A stretch of DNA of 64,000 nt from Paraburkholderia caribensis (GCF_002902945.1 NZ_CP026101.1:1922001-1986000), one strand, 5' to 3'; positions 44,029 to 52,626 are shown, counted from the first letter of the stretch. Numbers and translations are program-made. The notes: generated from the letters alone by a model not told the origin.

Positions 44029-44154
44029 GCAGGCGTCCGCGCAATCCAAGCACGGCGGGCTGAATGCAAGCGCGTGCTCAAATCCCAGATGCGTCAGGTG
44101 AATGCGAAACTGTTCGGTCGAGAACGCAAACAGCACGCACGTGGCAATTTGCAG

Positions 44155-44181
44155 AAGAAAAAGCCCGCCGAGCGGCGGGCT
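44155..44181 (-). terminator. Intrinsic terminator after the dam gene
   Basis: Stem AGCCCGCC / GGCGGGCT (44,162-44,181) followed on the minus strand by TTTTTCTTC. About 120 bases after the dam stop. Confidence 0.8.
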
Positions 44182-44300
44182 GAATCCATATCAAAGGGAG
44201 ACATGGAGGAGACGATTCTAAGTATATACCCCTACTCCATAGCCGTAAGGACGTGTTGTCTCCCTGCAACGGTCCTCGCACTGCGAACGCCTAACCTACC

Positions 44301-45092
44301 CTAAAACAGTCCGACGGGCTGAGCAACAATATCCCAGCTGAAGATTATGACTTCCTTGCGTGCCGCTTCTCTCCCGCCACCGCCTACGGTGTAGTTGATG
44401 TGGACCGTCTCGATGTGAAAACCGTCGAATGCACGCTGGATGTCCGGGTGATCATTCAGACTGACAATCGCCTTCCCTTTTAGCGTCCTAAGCCTGTTCG
44501 CCATCTCCTCATACTCGGTGAATGGAAACGGCACGCCATAGCCTTCAGTTTGCCAATACGGCGGATCCAGATAGAACAACGTGTGCGGACGGTCGTATCG
44601 GTCGATACACGATTTCCAGTCGAGGTGCTCGATATGCGTGCTGGCGAGCCGCAGATGCGCGGCAGAGAGGTTTTCTTCGATCCGCAACAGATTGAGTCCC
44701 GGCGGCGCTGTGGTCGCGGTCCCGAACGTCTGCCCTTCCACCTTGCCCCCAAAGCAACTTTGCTGCAGGTAGTAGAAGCGAGCCGCGCGCTGGATATCGG
44801 TGAGCGTTTCGGGCACCGTCTCCTGCAGCCATTTGAAGACCTGCCGACTGGAGAGTGCCCACTTAAACTGGCGCACGAACTCCTCGAGGTGGTGCTGCAC
44901 GACACGGTAGAGATTGACCAGTTCGCCATTGACGTCATTGATAACCTCGACGGCAGCCGGTGGACGCATGAAGTATAACGCGGCCCCGCCTGCGAAGACC
45001 TCGACGTAGCATTCGTGCTTCGGAAAGCGCGGGATCAGATGATCCGCGAGACGCCGTTTGCCCCCAATCCAGGGAATGATTGGATTCGCCAT
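44301..45092 (-). CDS. dam: Phage DNA adenine methylase (Dam/D12 class)
   Basis: 263 residues. AdoMet motif EVFAGGAAL (residues 31-39), upstream PWIGGKRRLADHLI, and catalytic DPPYW (176-180). D12-class enzymes methylate adenine N6, usually in GATC. In a prophage it can shield phage DNA from host restriction or alter regulation. Single-gene unit ended by a terminator. Confidence 0.93.
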   Translation of the reverse strand: MANPIIPWIGGKRRLADHLIPRFPKHECYVEVFAGGAALYFMRPPAAVEVINDVNGELVNLYRVVQHHLEEFVRQFKWALSSRQVFKWLQETVPETLTDIQRAARFYYLQQSCFGGKVEGQTFGTATTAPPGLNLLRIEENLSAAHLRLASTHIEHLDWKSCIDRYDRPHTLFYLDPPYWQTEGYGVPFPFTEYEEMANRLRTLKGKAIVSLNDHPDIQRAFDGFHIETVHINYTVGGGGREAARKEVIIFSWDIVAQPVGLF

Positions 45093-45185
45093 ACGTGATT
45101 GCCTTTTCTGGATAAGTTAGAATTCGGCCCGCCTACCGGTAGGTGTCAGGGCCTTGGCTAATTCACTGGCCTATGCAGTGGAAAA

Positions 45186-45221
45186 GCGACCAGCGACGTG
45201 TTCCCGCACGTCGCTGGTCGC
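45186..45221. other. Perfect 15-bp hairpin between dam and an SOS-boxed gene
   Basis: GCGACCAGCGACGTG, loop TTCCCG, CACGTCGCTGGTCGC. On the minus strand TTTT follows, so it may end leftward transcripts before dam; it could also be an RNA or protein-binding structure. Confidence 0.6.
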
Positions 45222-45284
45222 CCTGTCTTCCCCGCACAGAGCGCGCGGATGAAGATGCGATGCAAAACGCAATGGGCCGGGATA

Positions 45285-45300
45285 CTGTATGTTTACACAG
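45285..45300 (+). promoter_or_regulatory. LexA (SOS) box in the prophage
   Basis: CTGTATGTTTACACAG fits CTGT-N8-ACAG and ends 20 bases before the ATG at 45,321. Confidence 0.8.
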
Positions 45301-45320
45301 TAGTTAGCCTATTCGCGCCT

Positions 45321-45629
45321 ATGTCACTGCCCGATTTCAAAGCACCGTCGCTCGACGAACTGCGTACCTTGTGGCGCACGCATCGAGGTGAAACGGACAT
45401 CGAGCGCTTACTTCTGGAAGTGCAGCATCAGCGTCTGGCACTCCTGCAGATGCACGCGCTGATCACTGCTGGCATCGCGGACGCGCAACGCGCTGACCCA
45501 CTTACGATCGACGGGGCTTCGCCGCTGCGGACCCTTGAAGCGCGGATCCTGCAGGAGCTGATCCGCATCGAACAGGCCAACAAGAACTCTGATGCCACAC
45601 CACGGGCTACGATTCGTGAGCGCAGTTGA
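45321..45629 (+). CDS. Small SOS-controlled prophage protein
   Basis: 102 residues, charged and mostly helical (SLDELRTLWRTHRGETDIERLLLEVQHQRLALLQ). Starts 20 bases after a LexA box, with no clear Shine-Dalgarno site, so the transcript may be almost leaderless. Not recognised; its control suggests a role in induction, for example an antirepressor or DNA-damage function. Confidence 0.65.
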   Translation: MSLPDFKAPSLDELRTLWRTHRGETDIERLLLEVQHQRLALLQMHALITAGIADAQRADPLTIDGASPLRTLEARILQELIRIEQANKNSDATPRATIRERS

Positions 45630-45727
45630 TTCGCGCGGCCCTTTGATTTGCGAAACAATCATTCTGTTCGCGCGCGTACCCCACTTCGTATGATGGCGTC
45701 CAGCGTACGGACTGATCCCCAGGCGCC

Positions 45728-45756
45728 GGCCCGCGCGTGCGGGCCGTTCTTTTTCC
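45728..45756 (+). terminator. Intrinsic terminator after the SOS-controlled gene
   Basis: Stem GGCCCGC / GCGGGCC with a short loop, then GTTCTTTTTCCC. Confidence 0.8.
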
Positions 45757-45915
45757 CCTCCGGCTCAAACCAACCGGCAGGCAGGCGGTACAACCATTGC
45801 CTACTGCAAATTGGGCCTGTGATATCCTCCCCGCCGGCTGTCGAACCAAGCCCCAGCTATGGCGGGGCTCAGCACGACGACCGCCGTACCCAAACCCCAC
45901 CAAAAGACGCGCGCT

Positions 45916-46257
45916 ATGAATAAACCACGACTCGTTAGCCTTACGTTCATCGGTTTCTATTTGGTCGCCGCACTTGACCACGACGAGGGCGATAAATTCA
46001 CATTTGATGACGTATACAGCGGCATTGAAAATGGAACGCTGCTCGCCGATCTGAAGGAGAAGCTTCCTGATTCATTTGATTTCAGCTTGTTTCCCCCCGG
46101 CGGGGCCGAAGAACTAGCAATCATTGAAGCGTTGCGACCTGTCGCCGGCGGCCTCGAAGGGCGTGAACGCCGCAAAACCGGCGTTGAGAATTCAGGCCTG
46201 AGTTTGCTGATTGCCTTCATCTTCGAGTTAATCCAACAGGAAAACTGGGTCAAGTAG
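45916..46257 (+). CDS. Hypothetical prophage protein
   Basis: 113 residues with a hydrophobic start (VSLTFIGFYLVAAL) and end (GLSLLIAFIFELIQQENWVK) around an acidic middle. Possibly membrane-associated. A hairpin GGCCCGCT / AGCGGGCC lies 45 bases after the stop (46,302-46,322). Function unknown. The preceding 45,757-45,915 stretch shows no gene. Confidence 0.55.
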   Translation: MNKPRLVSLTFIGFYLVAALDHDEGDKFTFDDVYSGIENGTLLADLKEKLPDSFDFSLFPPGGAEELAIIEALRPVAGGLEGRERRKTGVENSGLSLLIAFIFELIQQENWVK

Positions 46258-46339
46258 TAAGCGCGTCCAATCAGGAGCGCAAAACCAGAATCACGCGCTC
46301 GCGGCCCGCTGAAAGAGCGGGCCGTTCCTTGACTGACAG

Positions 46340-46912
46340 TTACTCACCGGCGACGGACCAATCGCACTCTCCCGCGATCATTCCTTGCTGCTGCAGGGTG
46401 CAGACGTACCGTTGGAGATAGTCTGCTTTGGCGCGCGCATCGCCGTCGGCGTCGTCGACGATCCCGAAAAGAGCGACTCCAAACGCTGGTGATAGCTCGG
46501 CTGTGCCACTGGCATCATCGCCCACGCTGCCGGCGCCGGAGCTGGAATCGCCTCGGTCGCCACCGGCTGGATGGAAACTGGACACTGCGACGCGCAGCCG
46601 GCGAGTGCCGTCAGCAATAGCAGCGCGATTGCGAGCGTTATCGGCTTCATGATCCTCCTTCTCCTTCGTCAGTTGATCGTCGAGGGTTGCGATCTTCGCC
46701 TCCGCGACGGTGTGCGCGTCGATCGCGCGTTGTTCGGCGTCGAGCGCCGCCTTCGAGATCGCATTCAGGTCGTTGGCGTGCTGCTCGTTGTCGTGCGCAT
46801 GCGCAGCCTGCTCAATCGCGAGGACACGGGTCTCGTATGTGTACGCACCGCCCGCGCCAACGGCGATGCCGAGCAGGCCCGCAGCGAGGCCTGTTATCAG
46901 GTGTGGACTCAT
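46340..46912 (-). CDS. Rz: Rz-like inner-membrane spanin
   Basis: 190 residues. N-terminal membrane anchor (MSPHLITGLAAGLLGIAVGAG, about residues 3-22), then a long charged coiled-coil region (about 25-100: EQAAHAHDNEQHANDLNAIS...) and a Ser/Gly linker. This is the usual Rz layout; with Rz1 it fuses inner and outer membranes at the end of lysis. Starts 5 bases after the endolysin stop. Confidence 0.85.
   Translation of the reverse strand: MSPHLITGLAAGLLGIAVGAGGAYTYETRVLAIEQAAHAHDNEQHANDLNAISKAALDAEQRAIDAHTVAEAKIATLDDQLTKEKEDHEADNARNRAAIADGTRRLRVAVSSFHPAGGDRGDSSSGAGSVGDDASGTAELSPAFGVALFGIVDDADGDARAKADYLQRYVCTLQQQGMIAGECDWSVAGE
46378..46650 (-). CDS. Rz1: Rz1-like outer-membrane spanin lipoprotein, embedded in Rz
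   Basis: 90 residues in a different frame wholly inside Rz. Signal sequence MKPITLAIALLLLTALAGC with a lipobox (LAGC, Cys19), then Pro/Ala-rich mature part, as in Rz1 proteins. A GGAG-type site lies just before ATG 46650. The nested arrangement is typical for lambdoid spanins. Confidence 0.85.
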   Translation of the reverse strand: MKPITLAIALLLLTALAGCASQCPVSIQPVATEAIPAPAPAAWAMMPVAQPSYHQRLESLFSGSSTTPTAMRAPKQTISNGTSAPCSSKE

Positions 46913-46916
46913 CGGA

Positions 46917-47444
46917 TTACTCTCCCAAACAAGCCGCGCGCTCAGCGCGGCGTCGTGTGTAAATGCCATAGCAGCCGTTTGCACGGATCGAGCAGTCGAA
47001 CCACTCCCCATTCCGCTTGACCTTCGCCCACTTGACGAACATTTCACAGGCGTCGGGAAAGTCCCGCGCGATGTATGCCGCGCGGACATCAGGACCGGCA
47101 CGAGCGTCGGTCGCGCGCCAAGCGCCGACACCCCTGTTGTACGCATAGTCGATAGCGGCAATCTTCTGCCCATCCGTCAACATGTCGAAGCCAGGTGTCG
47201 TCATGCGTACCGCATCGGCATATCCGGCGAGGCTTCCAGCAAGCATCGTCTTGCACTCGGCGAGTGTGTATCGACGCATAGGCACGTTGGTTTCACCAAA
47301 GCAAACGGTCTGCACGTGCGCGCCAATGGTGTCGTTGTACGGCTCCAGACGCACGCCTTCGCTCGAGCCCGTAAGCGCGATGAGGCCTGCCGTGGCAGTC
47401 GCACCGATGATTGCGGCAAGTGACTTTTTCCCGACGTTAGGCAC
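46917..47444 (-). CDS. Phage endolysin (GH24 lysozyme), SAR-like
   Basis: 175 residues. Catalytic triad positions E29 (SSEGVRLEPYND), D38 and a Thr at 46 (VQTVCFGET) as in T4/P21-type muramidases. The N-terminus is a weakly hydrophobic Ala/Gly/Ile segment (about residues 8-25) without a cleavage site, like signal-arrest-release endolysins that are secreted by Sec and activated on release. Start GTG 47444 has GGGAGG upstream. Overlaps the holin end by 8 bases. Confidence 0.88.
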   Translation of the reverse strand: MPNVGKKSLAAIIGATATAGLIALTGSSEGVRLEPYNDTIGAHVQTVCFGETNVPMRRYTLAECKTMLAGSLAGYADAVRMTTPGFDMLTDGQKIAAIDYAYNRGVGAWRATDARAGPDVRAAYIARDFPDACEMFVKWAKVKRNGEWFDCSIRANGCYGIYTRRRAERAACLGE

Positions 47445-47625
47445 GGCCACCTCCCGAAGAGTTACGGAGGAATCGGTCACGCACGAAAACGTAGAGATGC
47501 AGCGTCGCGTAGATGCCGCCCATCCACATCGTCCAGACCGGCAACCATTCAGTGATCGACTGGAACACCGCAATCGCTGGCGGCGCCAACCCTTTAAAGA
47601 TCGTGAGCAATTCCTCTTTCTTCAT
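47437..47625 (-). CDS. Small phage holin
   Basis: 62 residues with one or two membrane segments (GLAPPAIAVFQ and WTMWMGGIYATLHLYVFV) and a basic tail (RDRFLRNSSGGGRA). Position before the endolysin and size support a holin, perhaps of the pinholin kind given the SAR-like endolysin. ATG 47625 follows GGGGATCTC. Confidence 0.75.
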   Translation of the reverse strand: MKKEELLTIFKGLAPPAIAVFQSITEWLPVWTMWMGGIYATLHLYVFVRDRFLRNSSGGGRA

Positions 47626-47666
47626 GAGATCCCCGGACGTAAAAAAGGCCGCACTCTGGCGACCAA

Positions 47667-47692
47667 TAAAAAACCGCCCGAAGGCGGTCGAA
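47667..47692 (-). terminator. Intrinsic terminator just upstream of the holin
   Basis: Minus strand GACCGCC-TTC-GGGCGGTTTTTT: a perfect stem followed by a T-run, 42 bases before the holin start. It would stop leftward late transcripts coming from the tail genes. Confidence 0.8.
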
Positions 47693-47798
47693 TCAACAAA
47701 ACGAAATCGACAAGCTTTTGACGGATAAGGGCAAATGACGAGCGGTATTCTGACCGGTGGCCATGCCTCCCCTATCACATCCACTTGTAACCAGACCG

Positions 47799-48923
47799 AT
47801 GAAAACGAATACGCGGCTCGCTTACCTGGACGGCCTTCGCGGCGTTGCAATCCTCCTCGTGGTCCTCTTTCACGCGTACATTCGCTGGCCCGGCATTGTT
47901 CCGTTTGGAGAGCGATTTGCACATGTCCCATTTCTCCAGTACGGGTGGGTTGGCGTACAGTTGTTTTTCATGATTTCCGGCTTCGTCATTCTCATGTCGT
48001 TGGAGCGCAGCAAGAACATTGCGGACTTTATGTTGCGCCGTTGGCTACGCTTATTCCCGGCGATGTTGATTGCTACCATTCTGGTATGCGTCACATCTCC
48101 ACTGCTTACTGACAGACCGGCCGGCACATTGGACCCGATGAATGTAGTGCCAGGCCTTTTGTTCATCGAACCGGGCTGGTTGAACTTCATTCTTGGCACG
48201 CATTTCCGTGCGCTCGAAGGTCCGTTCTGGTCGCTCTTTGTCGAGGTCAAGTTCTATCTCATATTCGGTTCGCTCTACTTCGCATTCGGAGCTCGCAAGG
48301 CTATTTCACTTCTGTTCGCTCTGTTTTCAGTTACTGTCTTCTTCAAGCTTTATATGATCAAACACCCGCACGCTCAGGCGGTCATCTATTGGACCAACTT
48401 CGCCCTGAAAAGGACAAGCGCCGAGCATTTCGGATGGTTCACGTTTGGAGCGATTCTTTATCTGCATCTGCGAAACAGATCGCTTTACACGATCATTGCT
48501 GCCTTCGGCGCGGCCGCAATCTCTGTTGCGGTCTTTAATGGCTCACACCTCATCGAAAAGATACCGCCGGCCCTAATGGTCCTCCTATTTTCAGCGGCGA
48601 TCACAAACGACAAGGTGCAGCACTTCCTGCAACGTAAGGCGTGGCTAACGCTGGGTTTCGTCAGCTATCCGCTCTACCTCATTCACGAGAACGCGGTCGT
48701 ATCCTTGACTGCACAGTTCGGACAATTCTGGCCATCAATACCTGCGGCCATCTTGCCAATAGGCCCAATCGCTTTTCTTTTTTGCGTCGCATGGCTAATC
48801 GCGGCATATGGAGAGCCGGCGGTGAGACGATTGCTTCAGCCGGCGCACCGCCGTGCTTCCGAGATCATTGCGACGCACTGGCTTGCGCGATCACAACAAT
48901 CTCGAAAAGCATCCGACGCCTAA
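47799..48923 (+). CDS. Acyltransferase family 3 (O-acetyltransferase), prophage moron
   Basis: 374 residues with about ten membrane segments. N-terminal family motif LAYLDGLRGVAILLVVLFHA (residues 7-26, catalytic-type His) and GPFWSLFVEVKFYL. Such proteins O-acetylate LPS O-antigen or other surface glycans and are a known cause of phage-mediated serotype conversion. It lies alone on the plus strand inside the leftward late operon and is AT-richer, so it is a later insertion. ATG 47799 is preferred over GTG 47757. Confidence 0.87.
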   Translation: MKTNTRLAYLDGLRGVAILLVVLFHAYIRWPGIVPFGERFAHVPFLQYGWVGVQLFFMISGFVILMSLERSKNIADFMLRRWLRLFPAMLIATILVCVTSPLLTDRPAGTLDPMNVVPGLLFIEPGWLNFILGTHFRALEGPFWSLFVEVKFYLIFGSLYFAFGARKAISLLFALFSVTVFFKLYMIKHPHAQAVIYWTNFALKRTSAEHFGWFTFGAILYLHLRNRSLYTIIAAFGAAAISVAVFNGSHLIEKIPPALMVLLFSAAITNDKVQHFLQRKAWLTLGFVSYPLYLIHENAVVSLTAQFGQFWPSIPAAILPIGPIAFLFCVAWLIAAYGEPAVRRLLQPAHRRASEIIATHWLARSQQSRKASDA

Positions 48924-49777
48924 CTGAAGATCGCACGAGCCACGACGCGCGCCCAATCCGCATCCAGCACGGCTTCAGGATCGCGGCCGGAAATACTCAA
49001 GTCTTCCAGCGCAAGGCGGTAAATGCGAAAGTTATTGTTGGTGCCAGTCAAACTCGTGATCGACGGGACGCCAAAGCGCGCCTTGAGCCCTGTGAGCGAC
49101 GCCGTGTTGTTCGCCCCCACCACTCCCGTCGTCTTGACGGTCCGGCTTGCGGTTTTCAGGCGGAACCCGCAGCCAGCCGCGTTACGCCAAAAGGCGATCT
49201 GAGCGAACGCCCCGTAATCCGTAGCATCGGCCAACAGGTTGAACTGGTCGGCCGAACCGACAGCAGTTTGACGTCGGGCAATAAGATAGCGGGTTCCCGA
49301 GGACTGTCCGAACGGCGTGAGTTCGACGATTTCGGGAACTGTGCTGTAGCGGCTCGAAGACTGACTAAACGTGAGCACAGCGAGTCCGCCCGTAGTGGGC
49401 CAGTCGACCTGCGCCGGCATCCGCAGGTACAGCATGATCATAAAGTACTGGTTGGTATCGGCCGCCAGCGCAGCGGCGAAACCGCCGTCGCCCTGGATAT
49501 ATTCGCCGATGCCCGTCACCGCACCGAAATCGAAACCACGGCCCGCATAGGTGGGCGCACCGTTCGCGCCAATCACGACACTCGCGTTATTGCCCGACTC
49601 GTCGAGGTTGAGCACTGCATCAGTGTTCACGGGCGCGGCCTGCTTGGGCCATGAGTAGGTCGAGGCGAGATCAACGAGTAGCTTCACGCCGTTGTTTGCG
49701 CCGCTTAGCAGCGGATCGCGATAGAGGATCGGTAGCGTGTTGTCCGTGACCACCTGCGATAGTACAAAAACTTCCAT
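48920..49777 (-). CDS. Prophage tail-associated protein (possible adhesin)
   Basis: 285 residues, beta-rich, with a LamG-like feel (long stretches of short strands, GFDFGAVTGIGEYIQGDGGF). Last gene of the tail operon; its stop overlaps the end of the acyltransferase gene by four bases in convergent orientation. No exact family recognised. Confidence 0.6.
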   Translation of the reverse strand: MEVFVLSQVVTDNTLPILYRDPLLSGANNGVKLLVDLASTYSWPKQAAPVNTDAVLNLDESGNNASVVIGANGAPTYAGRGFDFGAVTGIGEYIQGDGGFAAALAADTNQYFMIMLYLRMPAQVDWPTTGGLAVLTFSQSSSRYSTVPEIVELTPFGQSSGTRYLIARRQTAVGSADQFNLLADATDYGAFAQIAFWRNAAGCGFRLKTASRTVKTTGVVGANNTASLTGLKARFGVPSITSLTGTNNNFRIYRLALEDLSISGRDPEAVLDADWARVVARAIFS

Positions 49778-49789
49778 AGCTGGACTCCT

Positions 49790-51901
49790 TCAGATGGATT
49801 GGGTAAGTACTCGCCAGAACGCTTCCTCGAGCACGCGCTGGCCAGTTTGACTTGGGTGGATAAGAGACGAGTTAAGCCAGCCACGCACGGTGCCGTAGCC
49901 ATACTCGCTGATAGAGCTGCCGAAGTAGTACTGCGGATTTAGGTGCGCGCACTTGTTGGCGATCGCGAGTTCAAGATCCACCTCTTGAAACAGCGCCATC
50001 GGCTGGCTCGGGCGCGGCGGCGTCGTATCCGAATTCTCGGGCGATGTCGCGAGCAGGATGTCTGCCGTCGGGCACGCGGCGCGCATGGAGTTGATCACCG
50101 TTTGCATGCTCGATTTGTGACCGCTCACGGTGTATGACAGCTGATCGTTCGTGCCGAGCAACATGCTGAAGGCGTTGATGCCGAGCGCCTTCCACGCGGC
50201 CTGCAGTTGCGCCTGGTTCACGCTGCCCCAATGGAACGCGTTGCTGCCTCCGGCGCCAAGGCCGTGTACGACGATGCCAGGCGCGCCGCTGCGATGATCG
50301 ATTCCGTAGAGCTCGATGGTGCCCGACACGGGCTCGATATCGAGCGTCCACGCGGCCGTCGTCGGGAAGCCAGTAAGCGCGGCCACTTGCAGGCCGGATC
50401 CCACGCTCTGATCAATCTGCGTCCATGCTCCGCCGTTAAAGCGGTACTGCAGCACCCCTGCCGACACCGGGTAGTGCAGCGCCACCGACGCAGTTTTCGT
50501 GAGCGCGCAATTGACTGTGATGCGATCGCCAGGCGTGCTGCTTTGCACCGAGCAGATACTCGCGCCGGGCTTGTTGTTCGTGTTCGTCGTCCAACTGCCG
50601 GTGCCCGACTGATAAAGGCTGTTCGGGTTCGACGAGCCGCCGAAGGTAGCCGGGCCGACCGGGTTTTTCAGGCAACACCAGCCCGCGCCGGCGTTGCCAT
50701 AGGCAGCCTGCAGCGCCATCACCAGCCGGCGCGTGTAGTAGTACTCGCGTGCGGGGACTCCATTCGTCGGCAGGCCGCTACCGTCCGTCCAACTGTCGCC
50801 GCACAGCGCGAGCACGTAGGTAGTGATATCGCCGTCGAGCAGCGCGCGCAGACGCTGCCGCGTCTCGCGCAAGAAGTACGCGCCATACACCGGCTGCATG
50901 ATCGCGCCATATGGATTGAGCGCCACGCTCAGACGTGAGTTGAGATCCGGCTGTGCGCCGCGTGCGGTTATCACCTCGGCCGGTGTTCCGCCGGAAAATC
51001 CCGCCTTCGGCACGGCCATGATGATGCGCTTGACGCCGTTTGCATCTGGAGCGACGACAAGCATCGCGTTCGTGCCATCGTCGTCGTACGTGGACACGTA
51101 GCCGCCTCTCGCACCGATGGGCGTATTGCCTTCAACGGTACCAAAGCTGATGTCCGTCTGACCTGTGGCTGGGTTAAAAGTAACTTGCAGACCGTTTCTG
51201 ATTGCCTGCGTAATGGCGAGCTTGCCACGCCGTGCGCCGGTGTAATCGAACCAGCGCAAAAGACGCCGGGCGCCGTCTCTGATCGGATTGATGTGCGCGC
51301 CGTCATCATCGTAGGACCTATCGACAAAACCGCCCACCGTGAGCGCGGCCTTGGCGGTCGGATAGATAGCGATCAGCGTCGAGGTCGTGCTGTTCACTCG
51401 CCTGTATTCGGACGCGGCCACAAGATTCCCATCGCCCTGCACCTTGAACGCTGCCCCGTCGGCGACGGCTGCACGACCGGTGGGCTCATTAACATACACC
51501 CCAGCACCAATCAGCGCCGCGTCGCGCGCAGCCAGCGTCGCATTCGCCGTGTCGACCACAGAGGAAGCAACACCCTGCACCTGCGTCAGCACATCTGCCG
51601 TGGCATCGTGAATGGCCTGCGTATCGGCTTTGACGCCCTCTGTGTCGGTCTTCACGGTCACCGTCTGGCTCAGGACACCATCTGCCGCCTGATTGATCTC
51701 CGCGTCCTTTTGTGCGATCAGGTCGGTTTTTGCCTGATCGAACAGGCTCTGCGCGTCGACTACCACCTTTGCGATCGTGGGCATGTTGCCCGCCCCTGTC
51801 TGCACCACATCGGTTTCGCCACCGTTTACAAACGTACGCACCAACGGCCAGTTGGCAACGATGCCGGAAATGGCATCTCTCAGATCGTCATATGCACTCA
51901 T
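49790..51901 (-). CDS. Tail fibre/spike protein with SGNH-hydrolase domain
   Basis: 703 residues. N-terminal part (1-130) is helical and probably attaches to the tail; the middle is beta-rich. The C-terminal half contains SGNH motifs: GDSWTDG (Ser370), a Gly-rich block near 548-552, and GTND (583-586). The final block reads SSLIHPS with His682 but Ser679 at the place of the usual Asp. Predicted to cleave ester groups on host surface glycans. ATG 51901 overlaps the upstream stop. Confidence 0.78.
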   Translation of the reverse strand: MSAYDDLRDAISGIVANWPLVRTFVNGGETDVVQTGAGNMPTIAKVVVDAQSLFDQAKTDLIAQKDAEINQAADGVLSQTVTVKTDTEGVKADTQAIHDATADVLTQVQGVASSVVDTANATLAARDAALIGAGVYVNEPTGRAAVADGAAFKVQGDGNLVAASEYRRVNSTTSTLIAIYPTAKAALTVGGFVDRSYDDDGAHINPIRDGARRLLRWFDYTGARRGKLAITQAIRNGLQVTFNPATGQTDISFGTVEGNTPIGARGGYVSTYDDDGTNAMLVVAPDANGVKRIIMAVPKAGFSGGTPAEVITARGAQPDLNSRLSVALNPYGAIMQPVYGAYFLRETRQRLRALLDGDITTYVLALCGDSWTDGSGLPTNGVPAREYYYTRRLVMALQAAYGNAGAGWCCLKNPVGPATFGGSSNPNSLYQSGTGSWTTNTNNKPGASICSVQSSTPGDRITVNCALTKTASVALHYPVSAGVLQYRFNGGAWTQIDQSVGSGLQVAALTGFPTTAAWTLDIEPVSGTIELYGIDHRSGAPGIVVHGLGAGGSNAFHWGSVNQAQLQAAWKALGINAFSMLLGTNDQLSYTVSGHKSSMQTVINSMRAACPTADILLATSPENSDTTPPRPSQPMALFQEVDLELAIANKCAHLNPQYYFGSSISEYGYGTVRGWLNSSLIHPSQTGQRVLEEAFWRVLTQSI

Positions 51902-52626
51902 TCGCTCTCCGTAGTGTTGATTGTCTCGTTTAATTGGTCGCACAAAGGCACGAATCCATCGCCATAGGTCTGCGTGACGTAGTCGACGATATCGGCCCAT
52001 TCATCCGACGTGGCATATGCCGCCACCTCTGCGGCGCTTGCGCCCTGCCCGATGTAGCGAAACGAGACCATCCGGCTGTCGAGCTGGATACCCGTCCCAG
52101 CCGTCTCGCCAAGCCGCACCTCAGTAACGCGTTGCACCCTCGCCTGCGAGAGCTGCGCGACGACTCCGTTACGCCCGGCACGTACGCCGTCTTGCCCGTA
52201 GGCGATCACCATCTGCGTGATCTGGCGAGCGATGGCGGTATCCAACGGGAACGTCGAGTCGCCGTAGTACGCATAGGCAGTACCGTCAACGACCCGAATG
52301 CCGAACTGCGCTGCGGGAGACGTCAGCTCAAGCACCGTATGCGTGCCGGCTCCCGGATGCTCAAAGTCCACAAGCCAGACACCCTGAGCCGGGTTGAACC
52401 AGTCAGGCGTGAGGATCACCGCTGCGTTGTCCGCCGCACGAGCACTGCCGTCAGGATTAGTACCCGCCGACTCAAGCAGAAGGCCGCGCGGCGCTTTCGT
52501 CGATGCGTCATAGTCAAAGCGGGGCACGTCGACCGCGACCTGCTCGGACTGTCCGTTGGCGTTGGTGCGCCAGGCAACGCTCGCTCGTGTAAAGGCAACG
52601 AGCTCGCTGAATGTGGGATCAGACAT
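51898..52626 (-). CDS. Prophage tail protein, lectin-like
   Basis: 242 residues. Contains a middle beta-sandwich-like segment (GVWLVDFEHPGAGTHTVLEL, IRVVDGTAYAYYGD) seen in LamG/concanavalin-type phage adhesins. Overlaps the SGNH protein start by ATGA. Exact role not known. Confidence 0.65.
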   Translation of the reverse strand: MSDPTFSELVAFTRASVAWRTNANGQSEQVAVDVPRFDYDASTKAPRGLLLESAGTNPDGSARAADNAAVILTPDWFNPAQGVWLVDFEHPGAGTHTVLELTSPAAQFGIRVVDGTAYAYYGDSTFPLDTAIARQITQMVIAYGQDGVRAGRNGVVAQLSQARVQRVTEVRLGETAGTGIQLDSRMVSFRYIGQGASAAEVAAYATSDEWADIVDYVTQTYGDGFVPLCDQLNETINTTESE

